From: Flavobacteriales bacterium
GTDB taxonomy: Bacteria; Bacteroidota; Bacteroidia; Flavobacteriales_F; PHOS-HE28
Direction of reading: 5' to 3'
Assembly: GCA_016718655.1 (NCBI GenBank)
Contig: JADKCV010000020.1
Location: 1-64,000 of the forward strand
Length of the DNA stretch: 64,000 nt
The notes beneath the pieces were generated by a model. The model was given only the letters and a program-made list of their open reading frames with translations, did not search any database and was not told the origin of the DNA. Made by a program: the position numbers and the translations under genes. Position 1 is the stretch's first letter. Each line of letters opens with the position of its first letter. Below, in pieces: positions 33,594-42,183 of this stretch.

Positions 33594-34763
33594 ATGAGCA
33601 GCGATCGTTACGCACAACGCGGCGTCTCCTCCGGCAAAGAGGACGTCCACAAGGCCATCGCCGGCCTGGACAAGGGCCTTTTCCCCAAGGCCTTCTGCAA
33701 GATCGTGCCCGATACCCTCACCGGCAGCACGGACCATTGCATCGTCATGCATGCCGATGGGGCGGGTACCAAGTCCTCGCTCGCTTACGCATACTGGAAG
33801 GAGACCGGCGACACCAGCGTATGGCACGGCATTGCGCAGGATGCCATCGTGATGAACCTGGACGACCTGCTCTGCGTGGGTGCTACCGACAACATCCTCC
33901 TTAGCAGCACCATCGGCCGCAACAAACGTCTGATCCCCGGCGAAGTGATCAGTGCGTTGATCGAAGGCACCGAACGGTTCCTGGCCAAGATGCGCGACCT
34001 CGGCGTCGGCATAAGAAGCACCGGTGGTGAGACCGCCGATGTGGGCGACCTGGTGCGCACCGTGATCGTGGACAGCACGGTGACCTGCCGGATGAAGCGC
34101 AGCGACGTGATCGACAATGCCCGCATCCGGGCCGGTGATGTGGTCGTGGCCCTCGCGAGCTACGGACAAGCGATCTACGAGGACACATACAACGCCGGTA
34201 TGGGCAGCAACGGCCTCACCAGCGCCCGCCACGATGTCTTCGTGAAGGACCTCGCTACCAAATTCCCGGAGACCTTCGATCCCGGCACACCTGCGGATCT
34301 CGTTTACAGCGGTCAAGCCCGATTGACCGATCCCTTGGAAGGCACACCGCTGGACTTCGGTAAGGCAGTGCTCTCGCCCACGCGGACCTATGCCCCTGTG
34401 GTCGCCCAAGTGCTCGCTGCCATGCGGCCGCACATCCACGGTATGGTGCATTGCAGTGGTGGAGCTCAGACCAAGGTGCTGCACTTCGTGGAAGGCCTTC
34501 GCATCATCAAGGATGATCCGCTTCCCATTCCGCCACTCTTCAATGCCATCCAACGCATGAGCGGCACGGACTGGATGGAGATGTACAAGGTCTTCAACAT
34601 GGGCCATCGGCTGGAGTTCTATGTACCTGCTGAACAAGCCCAGGAGATCATCACCATATCCACTTCCTTCGGCATCGAGGCCAAAGTGATCGGCAGGGTG
34701 GAGGCAGCACCAACGAAAGAGGTCGTTCTCACCAGCCCCCACGGCACTTTTACCTACCACTAA
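33594..34763 (+). CDS. purM: Phosphoribosylformylglycinamidine cyclo-ligase (AIR synthetase)
   Basis: Converts formylglycinamidine ribonucleotide to aminoimidazole ribonucleotide with ATP, the fifth step of purine synthesis. The 389-residue product shows the PurM fold landmarks: YAQRGVSSGKEDVHKAI at the N-terminus, HADGAGTKSSLAY (ATP/substrate loop), AIVMNLDDLLCVGATD (metal-binding acidic patch), RSTGGETADVGDLV, ALASYGQA and GMVHCSGGAQTKVL. It is somewhat longer than the E. coli enzyme (~345) and resembles the Bacteroidetes variant. The ATG at 33594 directly precedes SSDRYAQRGV; the frame upstream runs through the terminator and is not used. Confidence 0.93.
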   Translation: MSSDRYAQRGVSSGKEDVHKAIAGLDKGLFPKAFCKIVPDTLTGSTDHCIVMHADGAGTKSSLAYAYWKETGDTSVWHGIAQDAIVMNLDDLLCVGATDNILLSSTIGRNKRLIPGEVISALIEGTERFLAKMRDLGVGIRSTGGETADVGDLVRTVIVDSTVTCRMKRSDVIDNARIRAGDVVVALASYGQAIYEDTYNAGMGSNGLTSARHDVFVKDLATKFPETFDPGTPADLVYSGQARLTDPLEGTPLDFGKAVLSPTRTYAPVVAQVLAAMRPHIHGMVHCSGGAQTKVLHFVEGLRIIKDDPLPIPPLFNAIQRMSGTDWMEMYKVFNMGHRLEFYVPAEQAQEIITISTSFGIEAKVIGRVEAAPTKEVVLTSPHGTFTYH

Positions 34764-34820
34764 GCCTAGGCCACACCGGCATTCATCTGCGTTATCTGCG
34801 CCATCTCCGGCCGCATTCCC

Positions 34821-35903
34821 ATGAGCGACCTTCTTTCCAAACTATCCGCCCTGCACGACCGTCGCGAGGAGATCGGTAAGCAACTGGCCGACCCCAGCGT
34901 GATCGCCGACCAGAAGCGCTTCGTGGAGCTCAACCGCAGCTACCGCGACCTCGAAGCCATCCAGCAGGTATTCTTCCGTTTCCGCCAGATGCACGACGAC
35001 ATGGCCGGGGCGGAGGAGATGTTGCGCACCGAGAAGGATGCGGAGATGCTGGAGATGGCCCGTGCCGAGCGCGATTCCATGCGTGCCGCCATCGATGCCA
35101 TGGACGAGGAGGTCCGCTTGATGCTGGTGCCCAAGGACCCCAACGATGCCCGCAATTGCACCGTGGAAGTACGCGCCGGGACAGGTGGCGACGAAGCCAG
35201 CCTCTTCGCCGGTGACCTCTACCGCATGTATGCCCGCTACTGCGAAGGCCGCGGTTGGAAGATCGAAGTGGCGGATGTGAGCGAAGGCACCGTAGGCGGA
35301 TATAAGGAGGTGATCTTCAACGTGATCGGCGATGGTGCTTACGGTGTGCTGAAGTTCGAGGCCGGCGTACACCGCGTGCAACGTGTTCCCACCACGGAGG
35401 CCAGCGGGCGTATCCACACCAGTGCGGCTACTGTGAACGTGCTACCCGAAGCCGAGGAGGCTGATGTGGAACTGAAGGAAAGCGACGTGAAGATGGAGAC
35501 CGCTCGGAGCGGTGGTGCCGGTGGCCAGAACGTGAACAAGGTGGAGACCAAGGTGCGCCTCACACACATCCCTACGGGCATGGTGGTGATGTGCCAGACC
35601 GAACGCAGCCAGCTCGGCAACCGCTTGAAGGCCATGACCATGCTACGCACCAAGCTCTACGAGGACAAAGTGCGTGAGGTGGAAGCCGCCATTGCCGCAC
35701 AACGCAAGAGCCAGGTGAGCAGCGGCGATCGCAGCGCCAAGATCCGCACCTACAATTACCCGCAAAGTCGCGTCACCGATCACCGCATCGAATTCACGGT
35801 ACACAACCTGCCGCAGGTGCTCAACGGTGACCTGCAGGAAGTGATCGATGCCCTGCAACTCGCTGAACGCACCGAGAAGCTGAAGGCCGAAGCGGGGATC
35901 TAG
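34821..35903 (+). CDS. prfA: Peptide chain release factor 1
   Basis: Recognises UAA and UAG stop codons and triggers peptide release on the ribosome. The 360-residue protein has the acidic N-terminal helical domain, the RF1-type anticodon-like loop (RVPTTEASGRIHTS, corresponding to the PxT motif), and the universal catalytic motif GGAGGQNVNKVET. Gln in GGQ is normally methylated by PrmC, which is not in the window. It is followed closely by pyrF (25 nt), probably in the same transcript. Confidence 0.96.
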   Translation: MSDLLSKLSALHDRREEIGKQLADPSVIADQKRFVELNRSYRDLEAIQQVFFRFRQMHDDMAGAEEMLRTEKDAEMLEMARAERDSMRAAIDAMDEEVRLMLVPKDPNDARNCTVEVRAGTGGDEASLFAGDLYRMYARYCEGRGWKIEVADVSEGTVGGYKEVIFNVIGDGAYGVLKFEAGVHRVQRVPTTEASGRIHTSAATVNVLPEAEEADVELKESDVKMETARSGGAGGQNVNKVETKVRLTHIPTGMVVMCQTERSQLGNRLKAMTMLRTKLYEDKVREVEAAIAAQRKSQVSSGDRSAKIRTYNYPQSRVTDHRIEFTVHNLPQVLNGDLQEVIDALQLAERTEKLKAEAGI

Positions 35904-35928
35904 TGCTGTTCATCTGATCTTTGCCCCC

Positions 35929-36753
35929 GTGACCCGCACCGAACTCCTTTCCACCATCCGCCGCAAGCGCAGCCTGCTTTGCGTGGGCCTCGACACCGAA
36001 GAACACCTGGTCCCCGACCACTTCAAGGAAGAGAGCCATCCGGTGCGCGCCTTCAACGAGGCCGTTGTGGAAGTGACACACGACCTGGCCGTGGCCTACA
36101 AGCTGAACCTGGCCTTCTACGAAGCGCTCGGCGACCAAGGCTGGCTGGACCTGGAGGCCACCATCGCCTATATCCGCAGCAAGGGCGACTGTTTCATCAT
36201 CGCCGATGCCAAGCGTGGGGACATCGGTAACACCGCCCGCAAGTACGCCGAAGCCTTCTTCGACAAGCTGGATGTGGACGCCGTGACGCTTTCGCCTTAC
36301 ATGGGCCGCGATAGTGTGACGCCCTTTGTGGGTCGTGCCGGCAAATGGGCCATCGTGTTGGGCGTCACCAGCAACGCCGGAGCAGAGGACATCCAATTCC
36401 TACCGGTGAATGGTCGCCCTCTTTACGAGACCGCCATCCAGCGCATTGCCACGTGGTGCAGCACCGATGATCTGATGTTCGTGGTCGGGGCTACCCGTCC
36501 AGAAGTGTTGGCCGAGGTACGTGCGCTTGCACCACAGCATTTCTTCCTTGTACCCGGCGTAGGTGCCCAAGGTGGCGACCTGAACGAAGTACTGAAAGCA
36601 GGCATGACCGCCGACGGCGGACTGCTCATCAACAGCAGTCGTGGTGTGCTGTATGCCGGAACAGGGGAGGAGGCCATTCCCGCTGCCCGCCGTGCTGCAA
36701 AAGAGTTGCAACAGGTCATGGAAAGTGCCTTGCGTGCGAAGGGTGTGATCTGA
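35929..36753 (+). CDS. pyrF: Orotidine 5'-phosphate decarboxylase
   Basis: Produces UMP from OMP, the last step of pyrimidine synthesis. The 274-residue product belongs to the longer type 2 family. The active-site signature with the Lys-Asp pair is IIADAKRGDIGNTA; LLCVGLDTEEHLVPD near the N-terminus and VPGVGAQGGDLNEVL near the C-terminus are further conserved segments. It starts with GTG at 35929; no in-frame ATG lies close to the conserved start. Its stop codon directly abuts the stop of the convergent gene on the other strand, with no bases in between. Confidence 0.93.
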   Translation: MTRTELLSTIRRKRSLLCVGLDTEEHLVPDHFKEESHPVRAFNEAVVEVTHDLAVAYKLNLAFYEALGDQGWLDLEATIAYIRSKGDCFIIADAKRGDIGNTARKYAEAFFDKLDVDAVTLSPYMGRDSVTPFVGRAGKWAIVLGVTSNAGAEDIQFLPVNGRPLYETAIQRIATWCSTDDLMFVVGATRPEVLAEVRALAPQHFFLVPGVGAQGGDLNEVLKAGMTADGGLLINSSRGVLYAGTGEEAIPAARRAAKELQQVMESALRAKGVI

Positions 36754-37674
36754 TCACGGTGAACCACTGAGCCAGGACATGATGTTCCTGAGCAATTGGA
36801 TGTTGCCCCTCATGCCCGGTTGGTTGAGGCCGACCGGCTTGGCATGCGGGCCGGCCAGTTGGGCACTGAACATCGCGGCTTCTCCAAAGACCACCACACG
36901 CCCTTTCCCGAATTCCAACGCTGCGCCTTGCTGCCAGCCAGCGCCGCTGCGGCCCGGGGTATCCGCTGGGAACGCCCAAGCCTCCACGGGTTCCAACAAC
37001 TGGTAATGATCGGATAGCGAGATCAGGGCATCGGCACCCTCGGGCATCTGGAATGCACTGCCGGTAAGGGTGATCACTGTATCCACCAGTTCGCTTGGTC
37101 GGGAGCCTCGGATGATGGCATGGGCCATGTTCAATCCTTCAGTGGCATGGAACCGTTCCGTGGTCCGTTCCCGTTGGTCCATGGCGAAGCAGTTGAGGAA
37201 CTCAAAACCGAAAGCTCGGCCCAGGTCCGCTGCTGCACCGGCCATCGGCATGTGATCGGCGATCAGGAACAACGCGCCCCCACTCCGCACCCATTCCACT
37301 ACCGCACCGATCTCTTTAGCAGTGAACGCCGAAGGACATGGAAGTCTCCAGTCCTGGACGTTACGGCTGTGCAACGCATTGGCGATCACCAACACCGACC
37401 CAGCAGAAAGTGCTGTGCTTTCGAAGGCGGATTGGTTGGCCACAACGGTGTAGCCATCGGCTCGCAACACCGTCGCAAATGCCCGGTAGCGCCCAGTCAG
37501 CGTGTGGAAGTTGTGGTGCGCCTCGTCCAACATGACCACAGGACCCATACCCGCAGCGAAACGCGGCGCTTCGATGGTCGGGTGGAACAAGGTGTCGGGA
37601 ACCTGTTGCCCGAGCAGTTCCGTTGAGACCAACGAAAGGACGATCCATGTCGAGCGAAGGGAACCAAGTTCCAT
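36754..37674 (-). CDS. DUF4350-like secreted protein of unknown function
   Basis: A 306-residue protein when started at the ATG at 37674 (MELGSLRSTWIVLSLVS), which gives a signal peptide ending near LLGQQ; an ATG at 37740 adds 22 residues and hides it. The body resembles the DUF4350/glutamine-amidotransferase-like fold: VVMLDEAHHNFHTLTGRY at the start, SVLVIANALHSRN, VVEWVRSGGALFLIADHMPM and a terminal GRVVVFGEAAMFSAQL. No catalytic Cys-His pair of a true amidotransferase is evident. The gene stands alone between convergent pyrF and the divergent DUF2851 gene. Function unknown. Confidence 0.7.
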   Translation of the reverse strand: MELGSLRSTWIVLSLVSTELLGQQVPDTLFHPTIEAPRFAAGMGPVVMLDEAHHNFHTLTGRYRAFATVLRADGYTVVANQSAFESTALSAGSVLVIANALHSRNVQDWRLPCPSAFTAKEIGAVVEWVRSGGALFLIADHMPMAGAAADLGRAFGFEFLNCFAMDQRERTTERFHATEGLNMAHAIIRGSRPSELVDTVITLTGSAFQMPEGADALISLSDHYQLLEPVEAWAFPADTPGRSGAGWQQGAALEFGKGRVVVFGEAAMFSAQLAGPHAKPVGLNQPGMRGNIQLLRNIMSWLSGSP

Positions 37675-37766
37675 AGCGGGCAAGGTACCGCCAACACCGG
37701 TCCCGAACGGCTGGAGCGTTCCAGCCGAAGTCGACGGCATTTCATTGACTTGTGGATCAAAGCAGG

Positions 37767-37798
37767 TTTGTGATCGTTCGTGCGGATCGTTACATTAT
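37767..37798 (+). promoter_or_regulatory. Probable promoter of the DUF2851 gene
   Basis: TTTG at 37767-37770, a 20-base spacer, and TACATTAT at 37791-37798 match the Bacteroidetes promoter except for the last base. The ATG follows 39 nt later. Confidence 0.45.
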
Positions 37799-37837
37799 GC
37801 ATCACCTGATCGTCGAATAATCCGTCATCCCACACCC

Positions 37838-39250
37838 ATGGCCTACCCGATCATCCACCGCAACCACGGAGAAAAGCCCGCCACTGATGCCATTCCAACG
37901 CTTCGGTTGGTGCAGTCCGGTCGCTCGTACGCCGATCGTTTGTTGGAGCCTGGCTTTCCCTACGGCGAGGACCTGCTCCAGTTCATCTGGCAACAACGCC
38001 TCTTCGAACAACACGCCCTGCGCACCACCGATGGCCGCCCGGTGGAAGTGCTGAAACCCGGACGTATCCAGCAGAACAGCGGGCCCGACCTCACCGGTGC
38101 CGAACTGCGCATCGATGGGCAGACCTGGGCCGGGACCGTGGAAGTACACCTCCGCAGCAGCGAGTGGAACGCTCATGGCCACCAGTTCGATCCCGCCTAC
38201 GAGAACGTGGCCCTGCACGTGGTGTACGAGCACGATGCCGAAGTGAAGACCCGCCAAGGACGCGCCCTGCCCACCGTGGAACTGATGTCGCGCGTGAGCA
38301 CCGACAGCATCGCGCTGCACCACGCCCTCATGCGCGGCCAAGGCTTCGTGCCCTGCGCCAACCTGCTCGGCCAACTGGATCCGCTGCGCACCAGCACCTG
38401 GTTGGAACGTGTGCTGATCGAACGCCTCGAGCGTAAGACCATCGAGGTGGAAGCACTGTACAAACAACTCCACGGCGACCCGGCCGAAACGCTCTACCAT
38501 ATGCTGGCCCGCGCCTTCGGACTGAAGGTGAACGCGGAGCCCTTCGGTATGCTGGCCCATGCGCTGCCCTTGCGCACCGTGCTGAAGTACCGCGACAATG
38601 CCCTGCGCACCGAAGCCCTGCTCTTCGGCCAGGCCGGCCTGCTGCACGTGGATTTCGTGGACGACCACCCGCGCCAATTGCAACAGGAGCACGCCCTGCT
38701 CGCCCACATGCACGGCCTACGTCCCGCACCGGTGGCCGCGTGGAAATTCGGGCGCATGCGGCCGGTGAACTTCCCCACAGTGCGTATTGCCCAACTAGCC
38801 CAGTTGCTCATGCGCTGCGATGGCAGTTTCACAGCTTTGTTGGAAACCGATACCGTGGCCGAACTGCACCACCTGCTCGACATCGAGGCCAGTGCCTACT
38901 GGACGGACCACTACACCTTCGACCGCCCCAGCACGCCACGCCCCAAACGCCTGGGCCGCGCCGGTGCCGACCATTTGATCATCAACGCGATCGTGCCCAC
39001 GCTCTTCGCCCTCGGCCGGTTGCAAGGCCGTCCTGAGGCCGGTGAACGCGCCCTGCACCTGCTGGAGCAACTCCCCGCCGAGCACAACCAACTGCTCCGG
39101 TCCTGGGGTCAGCTTCGGCATTCCCGCCGACACCGCCGCCCGTGGCCAGGCCCTCATCGAACTGAAGAACACCTACTGCACCCCCCGCAGGTGCTTATCT
39201 TGCGGCATCGGCAACCAGTTGCTCCGCAGCACCGTCAAATAGGAAGTTGA
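37838..39250 (+). CDS. DUF2851 family protein, C-terminus frameshifted
   Basis: A conserved Bacteroidetes protein of unknown function. Family features: EDLLQFIWQQRLFEQHAL, the NSGPDLTGAELRIDG motif, GTVEVHLRSSEWNAHGH and ENVALHVVYEHD, a layout reminiscent of nuclease folds, though this is inference. The last ~47 residues in this frame are Arg/His/Pro-rich and atypical. In the next frame, from about 39108 to the stop at 39242, the sequence reads FGIPADTAARGQALIELKN then TYCTPRRCLSCGIGNQLL, which is the expected family ending with its Cys cluster. A one-base insertion in the run near 39105-39112 explains this. The intact protein would be about 468 residues. Confidence 0.85.
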   Translation: MAYPIIHRNHGEKPATDAIPTLRLVQSGRSYADRLLEPGFPYGEDLLQFIWQQRLFEQHALRTTDGRPVEVLKPGRIQQNSGPDLTGAELRIDGQTWAGTVEVHLRSSEWNAHGHQFDPAYENVALHVVYEHDAEVKTRQGRALPTVELMSRVSTDSIALHHALMRGQGFVPCANLLGQLDPLRTSTWLERVLIERLERKTIEVEALYKQLHGDPAETLYHMLARAFGLKVNAEPFGMLAHALPLRTVLKYRDNALRTEALLFGQAGLLHVDFVDDHPRQLQQEHALLAHMHGLRPAPVAAWKFGRMRPVNFPTVRIAQLAQLLMRCDGSFTALLETDTVAELHHLLDIEASAYWTDHYTFDRPSTPRPKRLGRAGADHLIINAIVPTLFALGRLQGRPEAGERALHLLEQLPAEHNQLLRSWGQLRHSRRHRRPWPGPHRTEEHLLHPPQVLILRHRQPVAPQHRQIGS

Positions 39251-39307
39251 ACATCCCCGCCCCCCAACAACCGCCAACTACCAACTACCACCTAGCAACT
39301 ACTACCC

Positions 39308-39538
39308 ATGCTCCCCCCCATCAAAACCTACTTCGAACAACAGGCCTTCGGCGTGTGCGAATGGTGGGCCGGCAAGCTCAACATCAAGGCCGAGCAGGTG
39401 CGCCTCTCGTTCATCTACCTCAGCTTCATCACCGCCGGGGTGCACCTAGTGGCTTACTTGGTGATGGCCTTCGTGCTCCAACACAAGGAGCGCATCAAAC
39501 AGCCCTTCAAGCGGCGGAGCACGGTGTGGGATCTGTGA
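39308..39538 (+). CDS. PspC domain small membrane protein
   Basis: A 76-residue protein consisting almost wholly of a PspC domain: FGVCEWWAGKLNIKAEQVRL, a hydrophobic helix (SFIYLSFITAGVHLVAYLVMAFVL) and a basic tail ending in RRSTVWDL, the typical ending of short Bacteroidetes PspC proteins. The family is linked to the phage-shock envelope-stress response; in this phylum it often stands alone. It follows the DUF2851 gene by 65 nt and may be co-transcribed. Confidence 0.85.
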   Translation: MLPPIKTYFEQQAFGVCEWWAGKLNIKAEQVRLSFIYLSFITAGVHLVAYLVMAFVLQHKERIKQPFKRRSTVWDL

Positions 39539-39675
39539 GCAGTTAGGAAGCCGTTGACAAACGACGACAAACAATTTTGGCGTTGGAGACCAAGATGATA
39601 GGATCATTGGGCATAGAGGAAATAAACGGAATTGTGGCGTGTATCCGCAGTTATAGGGCATTCAAATAGACACCT

Positions 39676-40330
39676 GTGAGACAAAAGAAAATTCGCGGCC
39701 ATAAGAGAAGATGGAAGGATGTTGAAAGATGGCGCCTTGACAATTTAGATGTCAATGTGCCGGATATTTTGATAAACGGGAGAGGTCGATACTATGCAAA
39801 AATCCGGGTGCATCCATGGAGCGGCATATCCATAACAAATAGTGAAATTCCACAACCGGCGAGTAAAACGCAACGAAAATACTCGAGCATTATTTGACAT
39901 CTACAATGCTTGGAAGGAACAACTTGACAGAGTTGAACAACCTTATTACTTGAAGGTCTGGCTCTTTCATCCAAGATTTTCACAATCGCAGGTAGTCTGT
40001 GCAATTGGGGACAACATTGACTTCTACCAGAAAACATTTTTCTCCCCGGAGATTCATAAGAACCTCAGTCCCGACCACTACGGTGACTTGAAAGACGAAA
40101 TTGAAACCTTCAGCTGGTCGCATTATTTGGACGAAGACCATTACGACAATACCGAAGTAGGAAAACCTGAAGTTTATGCTTCACGACAAGATTATGAAGA
40201 CACAAGAATATGGTTTGAACATTTGTTGAAGAAGCCACACAGAACGACTAGGTTCCAGCAACCAGTTGGTGACGCAACGGAGTCCTATTCGTTTAGACGC
40301 GGTGACGTATGGATAGGAGAACAGAAATAA
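39676..40330 (+). pseudogene. Low-GC conserved hypothetical gene with one frameshift
   Basis: Two overlapping open frames (39676-39897 and 39842-40330) are parts of one protein of about 217 residues. The first gives IRGHKRRWKDVERWRLDNL and YAKIRVHPWSGISITNS; the second continues FDIYNAWKEQLDRVEQPYYL and WLFHPRFSQSQVVCAIGDNI. Switching frame near 39890 joins SSII to FDIYNAW with no residues lost, so a single extra base is enough. Base composition is clearly more AT-rich than the flanking genes, which suggests transfer. No known domain or function is recognised; a family of hypothetical proteins with this pattern exists in the phylum, from memory. Confidence 0.6.
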
Positions 40331-40349
40331 GAACGCCCTATAAAATGCT

Positions 40350-40443
40350 CTTGCCGCAAGCCGCCCTCGCTCAGATGACAACTCCCGTTGAAGCATGAAC
40401 ACTTCGTCCAAGATCAAGATCACGAAAGGCGGCCTGCGGCAAG
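40350..40443. repeat. Imperfect 16 bp inverted repeat bounding a 62-base spacer
   Basis: CTTGCCGCAAGCCGCC at 40350-40365 pairs with GGCGGCCTGCGGCAAG at 40428-40443, with one mismatch. It follows the low-GC gene directly. It may be a terminator-like stem, or a boundary of the inserted segment. Confidence 0.55.
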
Positions 40444-40505
40444 CGCAGACCCGTTAAGGACAGTTCCTCACCCCATTCCCCTGCTCTTCCGTTCCTTCGC
40501 GAGCG

Positions 40506-41414
40506 ATGAAGATCTTGATCACCGGTAGTAATGGCCTGCTGGGCCAGAAGCTGGTCAGTGCGTTGCGCAACGATGCCGAGGTGCAGTTGCTGGCCACCAG
40601 CCGTGGCGCCGACCGCACACCCGAGCCGCTTGGGGAGCGTTACGCGGCATTGGACATCACCTCGCCAATGGAAGTGGATGCCGTGTTCGCCGCTGCCCAA
40701 CCCGATGTGGTGATCCACACCGCGGCCATGACCAATGTGGATGCCTGCGAGTTGGACCCCGAAGCGTGTCAGCTGCAGAATGTAACGGCCACCGGGCTTT
40801 TGGTGCAGGCCGCCAAACGGCACGGCAGCCACTTCATCCACCTGAGCACCGACTTCATTTTCGACGGCAAGAACGGCCCCTACCGCGAGGAGGATGTGCC
40901 GGCACCCTTGAGCATCTACGGCCAAAGCAAGCTGGACGCCGAGCACTTGGTGATGAATGCCGGGCTCGCCAAGTGGGCCATCGGTCGCACGATCATCGTG
41001 TACGGCATTGCTGAAGGATTGAGCCGCAGCAATGTGGTGCTGTGGGCCAAGAGCGCACTGGAGAAAGGCCAACCCATCAAGGTGGTGGACGACCAATGGC
41101 GCATGCCCACGCTGGCCGAGGACCTTGCCGATGGCTGCATCCGCATCGCGAAACGGGGTGCCACGGGCATCTTCAACCTCAGCGGTTCGGATGGCATGAG
41201 CATTCTGGAACTGGTGCAGCGTGTCGGCGCCTACTTCCATCTGGACACTTCCGTGGTGACGCCGGTGAAGAGCGATACCCTTGGGCAACCTGCGAAACGT
41301 CCGCCGCGCACAGGCTTCGTGTTGGACAAGGCCCGCCGGGAACTGGGTTTCGCTCCACGCGGCTTCGAAGAAGGGTTGGCTGTGCTGAAGAAGCAACTGG
41401 AGGGTGTCCGTTGA
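40506..41414 (+). CDS. RmlD-type dTDP-4-dehydrorhamnose reductase family protein
   Basis: A 302-residue short-chain dehydrogenase of the extended/atypical class. The nucleotide-binding motif is ITGSNGLLGQKL, the active-site pair is in SIYGQSKLDAE (Tyr and Lys), and STDFIFDGKNGPYRE and TIIVYG are typical of RmlD. RmlD makes dTDP-L-rhamnose, but no other rhamnose gene is nearby, so the substrate is uncertain and I give no symbol. It overlaps the GTG option of the following methyltransferase gene, suggesting an operon. Confidence 0.85.
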   Translation: MKILITGSNGLLGQKLVSALRNDAEVQLLATSRGADRTPEPLGERYAALDITSPMEVDAVFAAAQPDVVIHTAAMTNVDACELDPEACQLQNVTATGLLVQAAKRHGSHFIHLSTDFIFDGKNGPYREEDVPAPLSIYGQSKLDAEHLVMNAGLAKWAIGRTIIVYGIAEGLSRSNVVLWAKSALEKGQPIKVVDDQWRMPTLAEDLADGCIRIAKRGATGIFNLSGSDGMSILELVQRVGAYFHLDTSVVTPVKSDTLGQPAKRPPRTGFVLDKARRELGFAPRGFEEGLAVLKKQLEGVR

Positions 41415-41424
41415 TGCGCATGCC

Positions 41425-42126
41425 ATGAAGCGCTTGCTCAAGAAGATCCTGGAAATGGCCGGTCTGGCGAGGTCCGCTGCCGGTCCGCTGAAGGTGGAGG
41501 AGTTCCAGCAACGCAGCGCCAAGGAGGTCTTCACCCTGATCCATGACCGCAATTATTGGAACAGCGCCGAAAGTGTGTCGGGCACCGGTTCTGAAGTGGG
41601 GCAGGCGGCTGCGCTCATCGAGGAACTACCCGCGCTGTTCAAGTCCTTCGCCATCACCTCCATGCTGGATATTCCCTGCGGCGATTTCAACTGGATGAAG
41701 GAGGTCGACCTCGGCGGTGTCCGTTACATCGGCGGCGATATCGTGGAAGCCTTGGTGGAAGCCAACAACGAGCGGTTCAAGCAGCGCCCCGAGCTGGAGT
41801 TCCGTGTGCTGGACCTGATCGCCGATCCGCTGCCCAGCTGCGACCTCGTGATGGTGCGCGACTGCCTTGTACACCTCTCCTTCGCGGACATCGAACGGGC
41901 GCTGGGCAACATCCGTGCTTCCGGTGCGAAGTACCTGCTGGCGACCACCTTCACTGAACACCCCACGAACACCGACATCGTTACCGGCGATTGGCGACCG
42001 CTCAACCTGCAGCGAGCGCCCTTCAACCTGCCTGCACCCGTGCAGGTGATCGACGAGCGCTGCCTGGAGGCCAACGGCCGGTACCGCGACAAGGTGATGG
42101 CGCTGTGGGACCTGCGCACGTTCTGA
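41425..42126 (+). CDS. Class I SAM-dependent methyltransferase
   Basis: A 233-residue protein. The SAM-binding motif I is SMLDIPCGDFNWMKEV, followed by the acidic end of strand 2 (YIGGDIV), and motif IV-like CDLVMVRDCLVHLSF. The sequence near the N-terminus (FTLIHDRNYWNSAESVSGTG) resembles methyltransferases linked to glycan or small-molecule synthesis. I start at ATG 41425 (MKRLLKKIL) rather than the GTG at 41404, which overlaps the previous gene. Substrate unknown; pairing with the RmlD-like reductase suggests sugar modification. Confidence 0.8.
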   Translation: MKRLLKKILEMAGLARSAAGPLKVEEFQQRSAKEVFTLIHDRNYWNSAESVSGTGSEVGQAAALIEELPALFKSFAITSMLDIPCGDFNWMKEVDLGGVRYIGGDIVEALVEANNERFKQRPELEFRVLDLIADPLPSCDLVMVRDCLVHLSFADIERALGNIRASGAKYLLATTFTEHPTNTDIVTGDWRPLNLQRAPFNLPAPVQVIDERCLEANGRYRDKVMALWDLRTF

Positions 42127-42183
42127 AAAATGCATGGGGCGTATCGGTGAAATTCTATCTTGGGCGTCCGCTAACCAGAACAC

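Noticed and set aside
40331..40461. A true integron attC site at the inverted repeat.
   Set aside because: The right side has GTTAAGG, but the left partner lacks the complementary RYYYAAC core and the outer arms differ in length. The similarity is too weak to call.
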